A stretch of DNA of 64,000 bases from Planctomycetota bacterium (GTDB taxonomy: Bacteria > Planctomycetota > B15-G4): NCBI GenBank assembly GCA_029259715.1, contig JAJDEP010000019.1, positions 372,001 to 436,000 of the forward strand. The letters run 5' to 3'. Positions 16,418 through 25,401 of the stretch are shown in pieces. The notes beneath the pieces were generated by a model. It was not told where the DNA came from. It ran no database searches and saw only the letters and a program-made list of their open reading frames with translations. The translations under genes and the position numbers were made by a program. Each line of letters starts with the position of its first letter. The stretch's first letter is position 1.

Positions 16418-17863
16418 TCAGCGCAGGTAGCCGAGCGCCCGCAGCCGCTCGATCTCCTCGTCGGTCAGCGCGCCCTCAAAGGACGCCGCGCCCTCGGGTG
16501 CGAGGATCTCGCGCAGACCACGGTTCTCCTCCAGCAACGCGAGCAGCGCGTCGAGCAAGGCCCGCGCCTGGTCGGGACGGGCTTCCGAGAGGTCGCGCCG
16601 TTCGCCCGGATCGGCGGCCAGGTCGTACAGCTCGGTGTGACCGTCGCTGCGATCGTGGATCAGCTTGAGGCCGTCGCGGACGAAGGCGAAGCGCTCGGGA
16701 CGGTCGAGTTCCTGGCCCAGCGCGACGGGCTTGCCCGCAGGCCCCGTCGCCCGGCCGCCGCCGCGCAGGCTCGTCGCGAGACTGCGACCCTGCACGGGGG
16801 TCCGTGGTCGCAGGCCGATCAGGTCGAGCACCGTGGGCAAGAGGTCGACGGTCTGCACCGGCGTGTCGACCTTTCTCCCGCCGCCGCCATTGCCCGGCAG
16901 CTTGACCAGTAACGGCACCGCCAGGCACTCGTCGTAAGTCTGCGTGTGGCCGAAGGCCGCATGCTCACGGAACTCCTCACCATGATCGGAGACCACGATG
17001 ATCAACGCCTCGTCGTAGAGGCCCCGCTCGCGCAGGGCGTCGAAGAGCAGGCCCAACTCGTCGTCGAGGTAGCGGATGCCCAGGAGGTAGAGCGCCCGCA
17101 TGGCCGCGATGGTCTGCGGCTCGACACTGCGGCGCTGCGCGTCCGCCTCCATCATGAAGTCGGTGGCGCAGTTTCCCTCCGCGTCGCAGAAGTCGGCCGG
17201 GTCCAGCCCGGCGAAGGGCTGCAGGTATGGCTCCGGGGCGAAGTACGGCAGGGTGTTGCCCGCCGTCTTCCAGTCGGAGTGCGCGTCGAGGTAGTGCAGG
17301 AACAGGAACGGCCGGCCGCCGGCGGCGAGCACCTCGTCGAGACGGGCCAGCCCCTGGGCGGTGACCCGGGGCGCATAGGTCAGGCCGTGGTCCAACTTCT
17401 CGTAGGAATCGAAGCCGCGGCCGAAGCCGAACACCGGCTTCATCCAGATGTTGGTGACCACGCCGTGGGTGTCGTACCCGACCTCGCGCAGGATCTCGGG
17501 CAGGGTCGCGATGCGCTCGGGCAGGCGCCGGTCCTCGGCGGCGACCCCGTGCACGTCCGGGTAGAGCCCGGTGAACATGGACATGTGCGAGGCGAGGGTG
17601 AAGGGGATCTGGGCCCGCGCCGCGGTGAAGGTCACGCTGTCGGCGCCCAGAGCGTCGAGGTGCGGCGTGAGCGTCCCGCCGCCCGGCCCCTCCGCCCCCA
17701 GGGCGTCGCGCCGGAAGGTGTCGAGGGAGATCAGGATGATGGGCGGGCGCTCGTCCGTCTCCGCGACGGACCCGTCGGGATCGGAAGCCCCCGAGCAGGC
17801 CGCGGCCACCAGGCACAGCACCGCCGCCACGCTGCCGGCGAGACGATGGCGGCTCCGCGTCAA
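16418..17863 (-). CDS. sulfatase-fold lipoprotein lacking the formylglycine motif
   Basis: About 481 residues from a TTG at 17863 that overlaps the upstream stop as TTGA; a GTG at 17905 is possible but would run inside the neighbour. The N-terminus (T-R-S-R-H-R-L, then a hydrophobic stretch ending V-A-A-A-C) is a lipoprotein signal. The alkaline-phosphatase/sulfatase fold is clear: I-S-L-D-T-F-R-R-D-A-L-G, F-T-L-A-S-H-M-S-M-F-T-G-L-Y-P, S-D-H-G-E-E-F. The canonical C/S-x-P-x-R formylglycine motif is absent; a threonine or serine sits there, as in phosphoglycerol/phosphoethanolamine-type members. It may therefore be a phosphodiesterase or transferase and not a sulfate ester hydrolase. It follows an SGNH gene in one operon. 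Confidence 0.78.
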   Translation of the reverse strand: MTRSRHRLAGSVAAVLCLVAAACSGASDPDGSVAETDERPPIILISLDTFRRDALGAEGPGGGTLTPHLDALGADSVTFTAARAQIPFTLASHMSMFTGLYPDVHGVAAEDRRLPERIATLPEILREVGYDTHGVVTNIWMKPVFGFGRGFDSYEKLDHGLTYAPRVTAQGLARLDEVLAAGGRPFLFLHYLDAHSDWKTAGNTLPYFAPEPYLQPFAGLDPADFCDAEGNCATDFMMEADAQRRSVEPQTIAAMRALYLLGIRYLDDELGLLFDALRERGLYDEALIIVVSDHGEEFREHAAFGHTQTYDECLAVPLLVKLPGNGGGGRKVDTPVQTVDLLPTVLDLIGLRPRTPVQGRSLATSLRGGGRATGPAGKPVALGQELDRPERFAFVRDGLKLIHDRSDGHTELYDLAADPGERRDLSEARPDQARALLDALLALLEENRGLREILAPEGAASFEGALTDEEIERLRALGYLR

Positions 17864-18957
17864 CGCGGAAACCAACCCTGCGCGGCCAGCATGGGCACGA
17901 TGCACTCGGCGATGAGGCCGTTGCCCTCGGGCGACTTGTGCGCACCGTCCGTGAACAGGCGCAGCCAGGTCCCGTAGTCGACGCCGTCGCCGGTGTCGAG
18001 GCGCAGCGACATGGCGTCGGCCACCTCGAGCAGGGGCACGCCGGCGGCCGTCGCCGAGGCGCGCACCACACCCAGGGCGTGGTCGACCCGGTCTCGCCGT
18101 GGTGCGATCTCCTCGAGCAACTCGGCGCGCGTCGTCACCTCGACCTGCAGGATCTCGTTGGCGAGAGCGAGCGTCTCGGCATCAAGAGGCGCGGGAGGGT
18201 CCAGTTGCATCGCCGACGGATAGACCACGAAGCCCAGCGCGACGCCCCGCAGGCGACACAGCTCCGCCAGATGCAGCGCCAGCGGTGGAAAACTCTCCTC
18301 GAGCGCCTGCACCCGCTCCTGCCGCAGGTCGCCATCCTCCTTCTCCACCGCCAGCGCCTTGTGCGCCATCCTTTTCCGGAGGCGCGCCAGCCGACGCACC
18401 ATGGCGGAGACGTAGATTCCTTCGCGCACGGGTGAGAGCTTCGACTTCATCCGATAGCGAGTGATGGTCGGGTTGCCCTCGATGGCCGCGTAGTTCCACC
18501 CCGAGTAGACCAGCACCAGGTCGGGCGCGAAACGCTCGATGTAGTCGTCCTCGAGGACCCGCACGATCTGCCCGAGGCCGTAGCCGTTCACGCCTCCGTT
18601 GAGCACTTGCACCTCGTCGTGCCCGGCCTCCCGCAGCACCGTCTGCAGGCGTGCGGGCCAGGCATCCTCGTCGTGGACGCTGCTGCCGAAGGTGGTCGAG
18701 CCGCCCATGGCCAGGATGCGGTAGGTGTCAGGGCCCTTGGGCTCGATCTCCGGGCCGCGCAGCCCGTCCGCGTTCACGCTCTCCCGCTCATCGCGAAAAC
18801 CCGGCATCAGGCGGTAGCCCAGGGCCTCGTCGTAGCGGTACTTGGCGTCCTTCTCGAAGACCACGGCGAGGCCCTCGAGTGCGGCCAGTGCGACCACCGA
18901 AAGCACGAGACCCCAGAGGACCTGCTTGCGAATGCTCAATCTTCCCGCGGCGCCCAT
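17860..18957 (-). CDS. membrane-anchored SGNH/GDSL hydrolase-like protein
   Basis: A 365-residue protein starting at ATG 18957, with a strong AAGGAGGGG ribosome site upstream. One N-terminal membrane helix is present (about 10-30). SGNH blocks follow: A-M-G-G-S-T-T-F-G (nucleophile serine block), L-N-G-G-V-N-G-Y-G (block II Gly) and S-G-W-N (block III Asn). A C-terminal T-D-G-A-H can supply the Asp-x-x-His pair. Such proteins often add or remove acetyl groups on surface glycans. It is coupled to the downstream sulfatase-fold gene and diverges from the FG-GAP gene across 133 bases. Confidence 0.75.
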   Translation of the reverse strand: MGAAGRLSIRKQVLWGLVLSVVALAALEGLAVVFEKDAKYRYDEALGYRLMPGFRDERESVNADGLRGPEIEPKGPDTYRILAMGGSTTFGSSVHDEDAWPARLQTVLREAGHDEVQVLNGGVNGYGLGQIVRVLEDDYIERFAPDLVLVYSGWNYAAIEGNPTITRYRMKSKLSPVREGIYVSAMVRRLARLRKRMAHKALAVEKEDGDLRQERVQALEESFPPLALHLAELCRLRGVALGFVVYPSAMQLDPPAPLDAETLALANEILQVEVTTRAELLEEIAPRRDRVDHALGVVRASATAAGVPLLEVADAMSLRLDTGDGVDYGTWLRLFTDGAHKSPEGNGLIAECIVPMLAAQGWFPR

Positions 18958-19020
18958 ACGCCCCTCCTTCAGCAAGGTTCGGGTGCTCAGGCTAACCGCC
19001 CCGCTGGGCCCGGACCACGG

Positions 19021-19026
19021 TAGACT
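19021..19026 (+). promoter_or_regulatory. TAGACT -10-like element
   Basis: TAGACT lies 64 bases before the FG-GAP gene start. Similar hexamers precede other genes in this window (25352, 33368, 49424 and the tRNA at 11069), which suggests a shared promoter element. No consistent -35 box was found. Confidence 0.3.
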
Positions 19027-19090
19027 GATGGGCTCACCGGCGCGGATGGGGCGAGCAACGGGCGCAGCCGGGCGGCCTGGAGACGACGTC

Positions 19091-20830
19091 ATGTTCACAT
19101 CACCCAGCGACCCTCGGCGCCTCGCCCCGAGCCTCTTGGCGGTGGCGCTCCTGTGGGCGGCGCCCGTCGCGGCGCAACAGCTTCCCGGTGAAGCCCTCAG
19201 CCACGTGAAGATCAGCGACACCGTCGGCGGCTTCGGCGGCGCGCTCGACAACGAGGACCGCTTCGGCTACTCCATCGCGGCCCTCGGCGACCTCGACGAC
19301 GACACCGTCGAGGACATCGCCGTCGGCCAGTGGAGCGACGACGACGGTGGCACCGGACGCGGCGCGCTGTGGATCCTGTTCCTCAACACCGACGGCACGG
19401 TGAAGGCCGAGCAGAAGATCAGCCAGACGGCGGGTAGCTTCGGCGGCACCCTGGGGGATGACGACTGGTTCGGCAGCTCCCTCGCCGCGGTCGGCGACCT
19501 CGACGGCGACGGCAACACCGAGCTGGCCGTGGGCGCCCCCGGCGACGACGGCACCGGGCTCAATGGTCGCGGATCCGTGTGGATCCTGTTCCTCGACGAC
19601 GACGGCACCGTGAAGAGCGAGGTCGAGATCGGCGACGGGCTCGGCGGCTTCACGGGCAGCCTGTCCGATCACGATGAGTTTGGCCGCGCCCTCGCGCCCC
19701 TGGGCGACCTCGACGGCGGCGGCATCCCCGACCTGGCCGTGGGCGCCTACGCCGACGACGACGGGGGCGCCGAACGCGGCGCCGTCTACGTGCTGTTCCT
19801 CAAGAGCGATGGCACCGTCGACTCCCACGCCAAGATCAGCGACACGGCCGGCGGCTTCGGCGGCGCCCTCGACGACGACGACCGCTTCGGGTTTTCGCTC
19901 GCCAGCCTCGGCGACCTCGACGGCGACAGCGTGGTCGACCTGGCGGTCGGTCAATGGAGCGACGACGACGGCGGCGCCGGCCGCGGCGCCTTCTGGGTCG
20001 TGTTCCTCGACACCGACGGCACGGTCAAAGCCGAGCAGAAGATCAGCCAGACCGCCGGCGGCTTCGGCGGCACGCTCACGGACACCGACTGGTTCGGGTC
20101 GTCGCTGGCCCTGCTTGGCGACCTCGACATCGACGGCCGCCCCGAACTGCTCGTGGGCGCCCCCGGCGAGGACCCCAGCGCGCCCCCGGTGCTGAACCTC
20201 GGCCGCGGCGCCGCGTGGGTGCTCACCCTCGAGGCCGACGGCACCGTGCGTCGCGAGACGCGCATCAGTGACGGCGACGGCGGCTTCACCACCGTGCTCG
20301 ACACCTCGGACGAATTCGGCCGGGCGGTGGCCCCCATCGGCGACCTCGACAACGACGGCGTGGTCGACTACGCCGTCGGGTCCTTCCGGGACGACGACGG
20401 CGGCCTCAACCGCGGCGCGATCTACGTGGTCTTCGCCTCCGAAGGCGTGTGGTCGGACCTGGGCTTCTCCTTGCCCGGCACCGGCGGCATCCCGCCGCGG
20501 CTCTTCGGCGAGGGGTCGCTGATCCACGGCGAGCCCATGGCCATCGTGCTCGAAGACGCGCTGCCCGGCGCGCCGGCCTTCCTCGTGGTGGGCCTCTCGA
20601 CGCTCTTCTTCTCGCCGTTCAACGGCGGCACGCTGGTGCCCGCCATCGACCCGCCCAGCTTCTTCCTGGTGCTGTTCACCGACGGAATGGGCGAGTTCAC
20701 CCTGGGCGCGAACTGGCCGGCCGCCGCGCCCACCGACTTCACCTTCTACTTCCAATACTGGATCAAGGACGCTGGCGGCATCTTCGGCTTCTCGGGCAGC
20801 AACGCCATCTCGGGCACCACCCCTCCGTAG
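19091..20830 (+). CDS. secreted FG-GAP beta-propeller protein with shared C-terminal domain
   Basis: A 579-residue protein with a Sec signal (cleavage near P-V-A-A-Q). Six FG-GAP/integrin-alpha-like repeats follow, each with a (D/G)FG-type turn and a calcium loop such as G-D-L-D-G-D-G. Repeats 1-3 and 4-6 match pairwise at an offset of exactly 624 bases (208 residues), so a three-blade block was duplicated. The final 125 residues, from W-S-D-L-G to the stop, are the domain found in five other genes of this window. The upstream SGNH gene is divergent; the next gene, also with the shared domain, starts 11 bases after the stop. Likely an adhesive or matrix protein. Confidence 0.85.
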   Translation: MFTSPSDPRRLAPSLLAVALLWAAPVAAQQLPGEALSHVKISDTVGGFGGALDNEDRFGYSIAALGDLDDDTVEDIAVGQWSDDDGGTGRGALWILFLNTDGTVKAEQKISQTAGSFGGTLGDDDWFGSSLAAVGDLDGDGNTELAVGAPGDDGTGLNGRGSVWILFLDDDGTVKSEVEIGDGLGGFTGSLSDHDEFGRALAPLGDLDGGGIPDLAVGAYADDDGGAERGAVYVLFLKSDGTVDSHAKISDTAGGFGGALDDDDRFGFSLASLGDLDGDSVVDLAVGQWSDDDGGAGRGAFWVVFLDTDGTVKAEQKISQTAGGFGGTLTDTDWFGSSLALLGDLDIDGRPELLVGAPGEDPSAPPVLNLGRGAAWVLTLEADGTVRRETRISDGDGGFTTVLDTSDEFGRAVAPIGDLDNDGVVDYAVGSFRDDDGGLNRGAIYVVFASEGVWSDLGFSLPGTGGIPPRLFGEGSLIHGEPMAIVLEDALPGAPAFLVVGLSTLFFSPFNGGTLVPAIDPPSFFLVLFTDGMGEFTLGANWPAAAPTDFTFYFQYWIKDAGGIFGFSGSNAISGTTPP

Positions 20831-20841
20831 GGAATCACTCC

Positions 20842-21756
20842 ATGTCGTCAGTCCCCCGTGCGTCTCTCCTCCGCTGCGGCGCCCTCGCCGCCGCCCTGAC
20901 CTTTGCGCTCGCCGCGGGCGCAACCGCCCAGGCGGACGCCGCCACCCTCAGCTGGTCGTTCGACGAGACCACCTCGGGCAACGACATCAACTGGTCGTCG
21001 CCCACTGCCGTCGACACCGGCGCCTCGGAATACAACACGGTCTTCCAGATCACCGACATCCTGGTGAACGTGACGTTCATCGGCATCCCCGTGAACAACG
21101 TCAGCGTCATCGACCAGGTGCCGCCCGAGCAGCAGCTCGTCGAGATGCCCGTGGCCGGGCCGGCGCCGGTGACCTTCAGCAGCACCGCGCTGGTCTTCCC
21201 CGAGCCGCCCGAGGCCCCCTCCATCGCGGGCAACCTCGACGTGGGCATCGACGCCGGCGGCTTCGGCTTCGTGGCCTTCACCGACGTGGTGCTCGGCACG
21301 GCCACCGTCGACCTCGGCATCTTCGGCGTGCAGACCGTGCAGATCGAGGCGGTGCGGGTCATCGGCACCCTCGACATCGCGGCCACCTGGTACGACCTGG
21401 GCTTCAGCCTGGCGGGCGCGGGCGGCGCGCCCGTCCTGGCGGGCACAGGCACCCTCGCGGCCGGTGATCCCGTCACCATTTCGCTCACGGGCGCGGCCCC
21501 GTCGGCCCCGGCCTTCTTGTTCGTGGGCTTCAGCCGCATCGACTTCCCGTTCTTCTACGGCGGCACCCTGGTGCCCGACCCGACAGGACTGCTGCTGATC
21601 CTCTCGACCGATGCCACGGGCAACGTCGTGCTGCCGGGCAGCTGGCCCGCCAACGTGCCGTCGCGCTTCTCCTCGTTCATGCAGGTCTGGGTGGAGGACG
21701 CGGGCGGGCCCTTCGGCTACGCCGCGACCAACGCCATCGAGGGCGTCACGCCCTAG
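20842..21756 (+). CDS. secreted protein with shared C-terminal domain
   Basis: A 304-residue protein with a signal peptide ending near A-T-A-Q-A. Residues 33-175 are a beta-rich region of unknown type (S-W-S-F-D-E-T-T at its start). Residues from W-Y-D-L-G-F-S-L (DNA 21388) to the end are the shared domain, including the invariant F-Y-G-G-T-L-V-P and the terminal E-G-V-T-P. It is probably cotranscribed with the FG-GAP gene. Its TAG stop is on a CTAG palindrome that also provides the stop codon of the opposite gene. Confidence 0.8.
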   Translation: MSSVPRASLLRCGALAAALTFALAAGATAQADAATLSWSFDETTSGNDINWSSPTAVDTGASEYNTVFQITDILVNVTFIGIPVNNVSVIDQVPPEQQLVEMPVAGPAPVTFSSTALVFPEPPEAPSIAGNLDVGIDAGGFGFVAFTDVVLGTATVDLGIFGVQTVQIEAVRVIGTLDIAATWYDLGFSLAGAGGAPVLAGTGTLAAGDPVTISLTGAAPSAPAFLFVGFSRIDFPFFYGGTLVPDPTGLLLILSTDATGNVVLPGSWPANVPSRFSSFMQVWVEDAGGPFGYAATNAIEGVTP

Positions 21757-22583
21757 GCCTGCGTCTCACGCTCGACAGGCGCTGCGCCCGGTGATCCTCC
21801 CGGCGAAGCGGCCGGCGTTGCGCCCGACGATCCGGCCGACGAAGCGCCCGGTGACCCAGCCGGCGGCTCGGTGACCGGCTCGATCACCGGACGTCGACCC
21901 AGGAATTGCAGCACCCCGTCGAAGCCATAGGCCACCGTGCTGGCCACGATGATGAGGGACAGCACATGCAGGCCGTCGGCCATGTAACGCTGCCCGAGTC
22001 CGAGCGTCAGCCAGACCAGCAGGACGAAGATGAGCACGCTCGCCGCCTTGCCGTGGAAGCGGTGGACCACATGGAAGGCGCCCCGCTTCCAGCGGGTGAG
22101 CATGATCCCCACCAACAGGAAGACGTCCGCCCCGAGCACCAACCAGAAGAACCACATCGGGACCGGCCAGAAGGCCGTGCCGCGACTGATCGAGAAGAAC
22201 AGCAGCAACCCCACCTGGGCGAGTTTGTCGGCGAGGGCGTCGAGGTAGGCGCCGAGCTGCGACGTCAGGCCAAAGGTCCGCGCGAGGTAGCCGTCGAGGA
22301 GATCGCTCAGGCCCAGGGCTGCCAGTGTCGCCAGGGCGCCCAGGCGGGGTCCGTCGACATCGCCGCCCATGCGCGCCGCCTCCTGGCACGCCGCGGCCAG
22401 GTGGATGAACAGCGGGATCAGGGCGATGCGGATGGCCGAGATCGCGTTGGGCAGCCAGGCCGGGACGGCAGTGGTCGGGGGCGCGCCCGTCGGGGTGGCC
22501 GCAGCCGGGGGCCGGCCCGGGGCGCCACCCTGCGCGTGCGGGTCGCCTGATTCGCCGTCGTCGGTCGGGTCCTGCCGGGCCAT
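21753..22583 (-). CDS. CDP-alcohol phosphatidyltransferase
   Basis: A 276-residue integral membrane enzyme that swaps CMP on a CDP-lipid for an alcohol head group. The complete family motif is present: D94-x2-D97-G-x2-A-R-x8-G111-x3-D115-x3-D119. About six membrane helices follow the usual layout. The start at ATG 22583 has GGGGAG upstream. The first 40 residues and the last 40 are low-complexity; the tail is G-S-P-G-A repeats and is not part of the fold. Head-group specificity (glycerol phosphate, serine or inositol phosphate) cannot be read from the motif. The 3' end overlaps the opposite gene by 4 bases. Confidence 0.85.
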   Translation of the reverse strand: MARQDPTDDGESGDPHAQGGAPGRPPAAATPTGAPPTTAVPAWLPNAISAIRIALIPLFIHLAAACQEAARMGGDVDGPRLGALATLAALGLSDLLDGYLARTFGLTSQLGAYLDALADKLAQVGLLLFFSISRGTAFWPVPMWFFWLVLGADVFLLVGIMLTRWKRGAFHVVHRFHGKAASVLIFVLLVWLTLGLGQRYMADGLHVLSLIIVASTVAYGFDGVLQFLGRRPVIEPVTEPPAGSPGASSAGSSGATPAASPGGSPGAAPVERETQA

Positions 22584-22816
22584 CGCATCTCCCCGGCAGC
22601 ATGGTAGCCACGGCACCGCCGCCGGTGCGGCCCGTTCCCGCTTCGATCTGCGCCGCCCTGAGGCCGATTCCCATCCCAGACACGGGACGTGCCACGGAGC
22701 CGCCATGCCAAGACCGGCCCGGGGCGTTAGGCTGGCGGGCAATCCGCGCGGCGACCGTCCGCGCCGAGGAAACGATGTGCCGGCCCGGGTCCGGGTCGAC
22801 TGAGAGGAGCTGTGCG

Positions 22817-24298
22817 ATGTTGATGCTTTCCGTGATGGTGGTGGGTCTTTGGATCCCGGCTGCAGGACTCGAGCAGGACGTCCTGGCCGAGGCGCGCACC
22901 CTGATCGCAGACGGTTCGGCCGGCGAGGCCGTCCGCGTGCTGGAGGCGGCCCTCAGCTCAGGCGCCGCCGACGAGAAGCCCGTGCGGCTGATGCTCGCGG
23001 AAGCCCAGGTCTACGACGGTCGCGCCTCTGCTGCCATCCGCACCCTCGATGCCCTCGACACCCGCGGCGACTACGACACCGCCCTGGCCATGGGTCGCAC
23101 CTACCTGGCCTGGGCCAACGAGCTCGCCATGAGCGGCGCCAACAACGACGACGTGCACATCACCGCCATGGACGCCCATCCCCACCTGAGGCGCGCCTAC
23201 GAGCTGGCGCCCGAGGGGTCCAGCGACGCCGCGCGCGAGTTGGGCAACTTCGAGCTCTACACCGCCGGTGACCACGACCGGGCCAAGCAGATCGCCGACG
23301 AGCGGCTGGGCACCAGCCCCGACGACGGCGAGATGCACCTGCTGCGGGGCTGCGCCCTCGTGTTCGACTACTGGAACGCACGCGAGAGCGGCGACAAGGA
23401 AGCCACTGACGAGCTCTTCTCGCTCACCGCCGACGACCTGCTCGCCGCCGATGAACTGCTGCCCCCCGAGCGCACCGAGCCCTGGGCCCAGCTCGCCTGG
23501 CTGTATGACACCCACGGCCGCCGCAGCGATGCGGTGCGCGCCGCCATCGAGATCGTCGACCGCGACCCGAATGGCAACCTCGACACGCTGTGGGACATGG
23601 CCAACCGCTTCAGCCTGGCCTCCGACTGGAACGCCACGGGCCTGGCCATGGAGAAGCTGGTCAACACCAGCGCACGCGAGGTCTACCTGCGCATCCGCCG
23701 CTCCGAGAACACCGACGAGACGGCCACGCGCCTCTCGTGGTCGGTGGTGCCCTTCGTGAACAACGGCGATCAGGCCACGGCCTACAACATCCTCAAGGCC
23801 ATCGTGGCGGCCCAGCCGTCCGCGCCCATCGTGTGGAACAACTACGCGGTCATGTGCGAGAACACCTCGCGCTTCGAGGACGCGGCGACGGCCTACGAGA
23901 AGGCCATCGAGCTCGACCCCACCGACCCGCGCCCCTACAACGACCTCGGCAAGGTCCTGGCCATCGACCTCAAGCGCGACCAGGAGCGGGCCAAGACCCT
24001 GTTCGCGAAGTGCATCGAGATCGCCGAGAAGGGCCTCGCCGACGAGGAGACGCCCGACGACCGGCGTCAGTACCTGGCCCAGGCCCGTGACGTCGCCCAG
24101 CAGAACATGTCGGGTGGCGGCGGCGGCGGCGGTTCCAGCTCCGGACAAGGCGGCGGGCTGCTCGATCGCCTGCGCAACGGCCTGCGCAACCTGAACGTGC
24201 CCGGAGAAGGCGACGGCGACGGTGACGGCGGCGATGCAGGCGGCGACGACGATGGGGCGAGCGACTCCGAAGGCGCCGGGGATTCCGACGCCGGCTAG
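22817..24298 (+). CDS. secreted TPR-repeat protein with acidic Gly-rich tail
   Basis: A 493-residue protein, ATG at 22817 with GAGAGGAG six bases upstream. A short signal peptide (1-18) precedes helical TPR repeats through residue 420. The best repeat is I-V-W-N-N-Y-A-V-M-C-E-N-T-S-R-F-E-D-A followed by A-I-E-L-D-P-T-D-P-R. TPRs mediate protein contacts; no enzyme motif is seen. The tail contains seven glycines, a short basic helix (L-L-D-R-L-R-N-G-L-R), then an acidic G/D/S stretch. It diverges from the phosphatidyltransferase gene over 233 bases and precedes a shared-domain protein by 51 bases. Confidence 0.75.
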   Translation: MLMLSVMVVGLWIPAAGLEQDVLAEARTLIADGSAGEAVRVLEAALSSGAADEKPVRLMLAEAQVYDGRASAAIRTLDALDTRGDYDTALAMGRTYLAWANELAMSGANNDDVHITAMDAHPHLRRAYELAPEGSSDAARELGNFELYTAGDHDRAKQIADERLGTSPDDGEMHLLRGCALVFDYWNARESGDKEATDELFSLTADDLLAADELLPPERTEPWAQLAWLYDTHGRRSDAVRAAIEIVDRDPNGNLDTLWDMANRFSLASDWNATGLAMEKLVNTSAREVYLRIRRSENTDETATRLSWSVVPFVNNGDQATAYNILKAIVAAQPSAPIVWNNYAVMCENTSRFEDAATAYEKAIELDPTDPRPYNDLGKVLAIDLKRDQERAKTLFAKCIEIAEKGLADEETPDDRRQYLAQARDVAQQNMSGGGGGGGSSSGQGGGLLDRLRNGLRNLNVPGEGDGDGDGGDAGGDDDGASDSEGAGDSDAG

Positions 24299-24349
24299 CC
24301 CCACGACGGGCAGCGAACAACAAGCAGGGAACATCTGGGAGCGAGCACC

Positions 24350-25294
24350 ATGACGCGACGCATCCTCCGGGCCCTCGGGCTCGCGGCGGCCACGGTCGCC
24401 CTCTCGGTCTCCGTCCACGCCGAGGCCGTCGTCCAGACCTTCGACGAGGTCAGCGCCCCGGGGCCCATCGCGTTCGTCGTGCCGGGCTTCGCCAACGGCC
24501 CCTCCCTCGACTACGACCGGGTCAGCCTGCGCGGCGGCGTGATCATCACCGACGACCTGTTCGGCAACGAGGCCACCAGCGGCAACAACATCCTCGCCAG
24601 CTGCGACACCTGCATGCTCGGCGACGGCAGCGGGCTGCCCGGCTTCATCTCGGGCAGCTTCACGGCGGACGTCGAGTCCATGGGGTGCGACGTCTACAAC
24701 GGGCTCGCGGCCACCGGGACCTACACGCTCACCGCCAAGGACGGCAACGGCGACGTGATCGCCACCGACTCGGTGGTGGTCGGGCCCTTCGGCGGCCCCA
24801 ACTTCCACAAGACGCTGGTCGTGTCGGCGCCGGGCATCCGCAGCTTCACCATCACCACGAACCTGGATGGCTTCACCTTCGCCATCGACACGCTCACCTT
24901 CGCGGTGAGCGAGGGCTCGTTCACCGACCTCGGCCACGGCCTCGCCGGCGCGCTGGGCGAACCCGCCCTCACCGGCACCGGCACCCTCATCGGCGGCGAC
25001 CCGGTGTCGCTCGACCTCACCGGCGCCGCGCCCGCGGCCTCCGCCGTCCTGTTCGTCGGTTTCACCGAGTTGAACTTCCCCTTCTTCTACGGCGGCACGC
25101 TGGTGCCCGATCCCACCGCCCCGGCGCTGCTCCTGGTGCTCGTCACCGACGGCTCCGGCGGCGTCTCACTGCCGGGCACCTGGCCCGACGGCCTACCCTC
25201 GGGCTTCGAGCTCTACCTGCAGACCTGGATCGTGGACGCCAGCGGCCCCTTCGGCTTCACCGCCAGCAACGGACTGCGCGGCACCACGCCGTAG
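24350..25294 (+). CDS. secreted protein with shared C-terminal domain
   Basis: A 314-residue protein with a signal peptide ending near S-V-H-A. The N-terminal 165 residues (V-V-Q-T-F-D-E-V onward) are beta-rich, resembling exported lectin-like domains with an F-D-E start and a C-D-T-C pair; the function is unknown. The last 124 residues, from DNA 24920, are the shared domain and end G-L-R-G-T-T-P. Confidence 0.78.
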   Translation: MTRRILRALGLAAATVALSVSVHAEAVVQTFDEVSAPGPIAFVVPGFANGPSLDYDRVSLRGGVIITDDLFGNEATSGNNILASCDTCMLGDGSGLPGFISGSFTADVESMGCDVYNGLAATGTYTLTAKDGNGDVIATDSVVVGPFGGPNFHKTLVVSAPGIRSFTITTNLDGFTFAIDTLTFAVSEGSFTDLGHGLAGALGEPALTGTGTLIGGDPVSLDLTGAAPAASAVLFVGFTELNFPFFYGGTLVPDPTAPALLLVLVTDGSGGVSLPGTWPDGLPSGFELYLQTWIVDASGPFGFTASNGLRGTTP

Positions 25295-25351
25295 GCCCCT
25301 CGGCACGGGCGCGCCGCCAAGGAAGCTCCGCGGCCGGGGACGGGCGACCTG

Positions 25352-25357
25352 TAGACT
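25352..25357 (+). promoter_or_regulatory. TAGACT -10-like element
   Basis: TAGACT lies 44 bases before the ATG of the small lipoprotein gene, as part of the recurring motif described under 19021. Confidence 0.3.
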
Positions 25358-25401
25358 CGGGCCTCGCGAGGACGCGCGCGTCGCGTCCCGGGAAGGCCCC
25401 C

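Noticed and set aside
17864..17905. GTG 17905 as start of the sulfatase-fold lipoprotein
   Set aside because: It would place 14 charged residues ahead of a normal lipoprotein signal and overlap the SGNH gene by 46 bases. The TTG at 17863 gives a standard signal, though experiment must decide.
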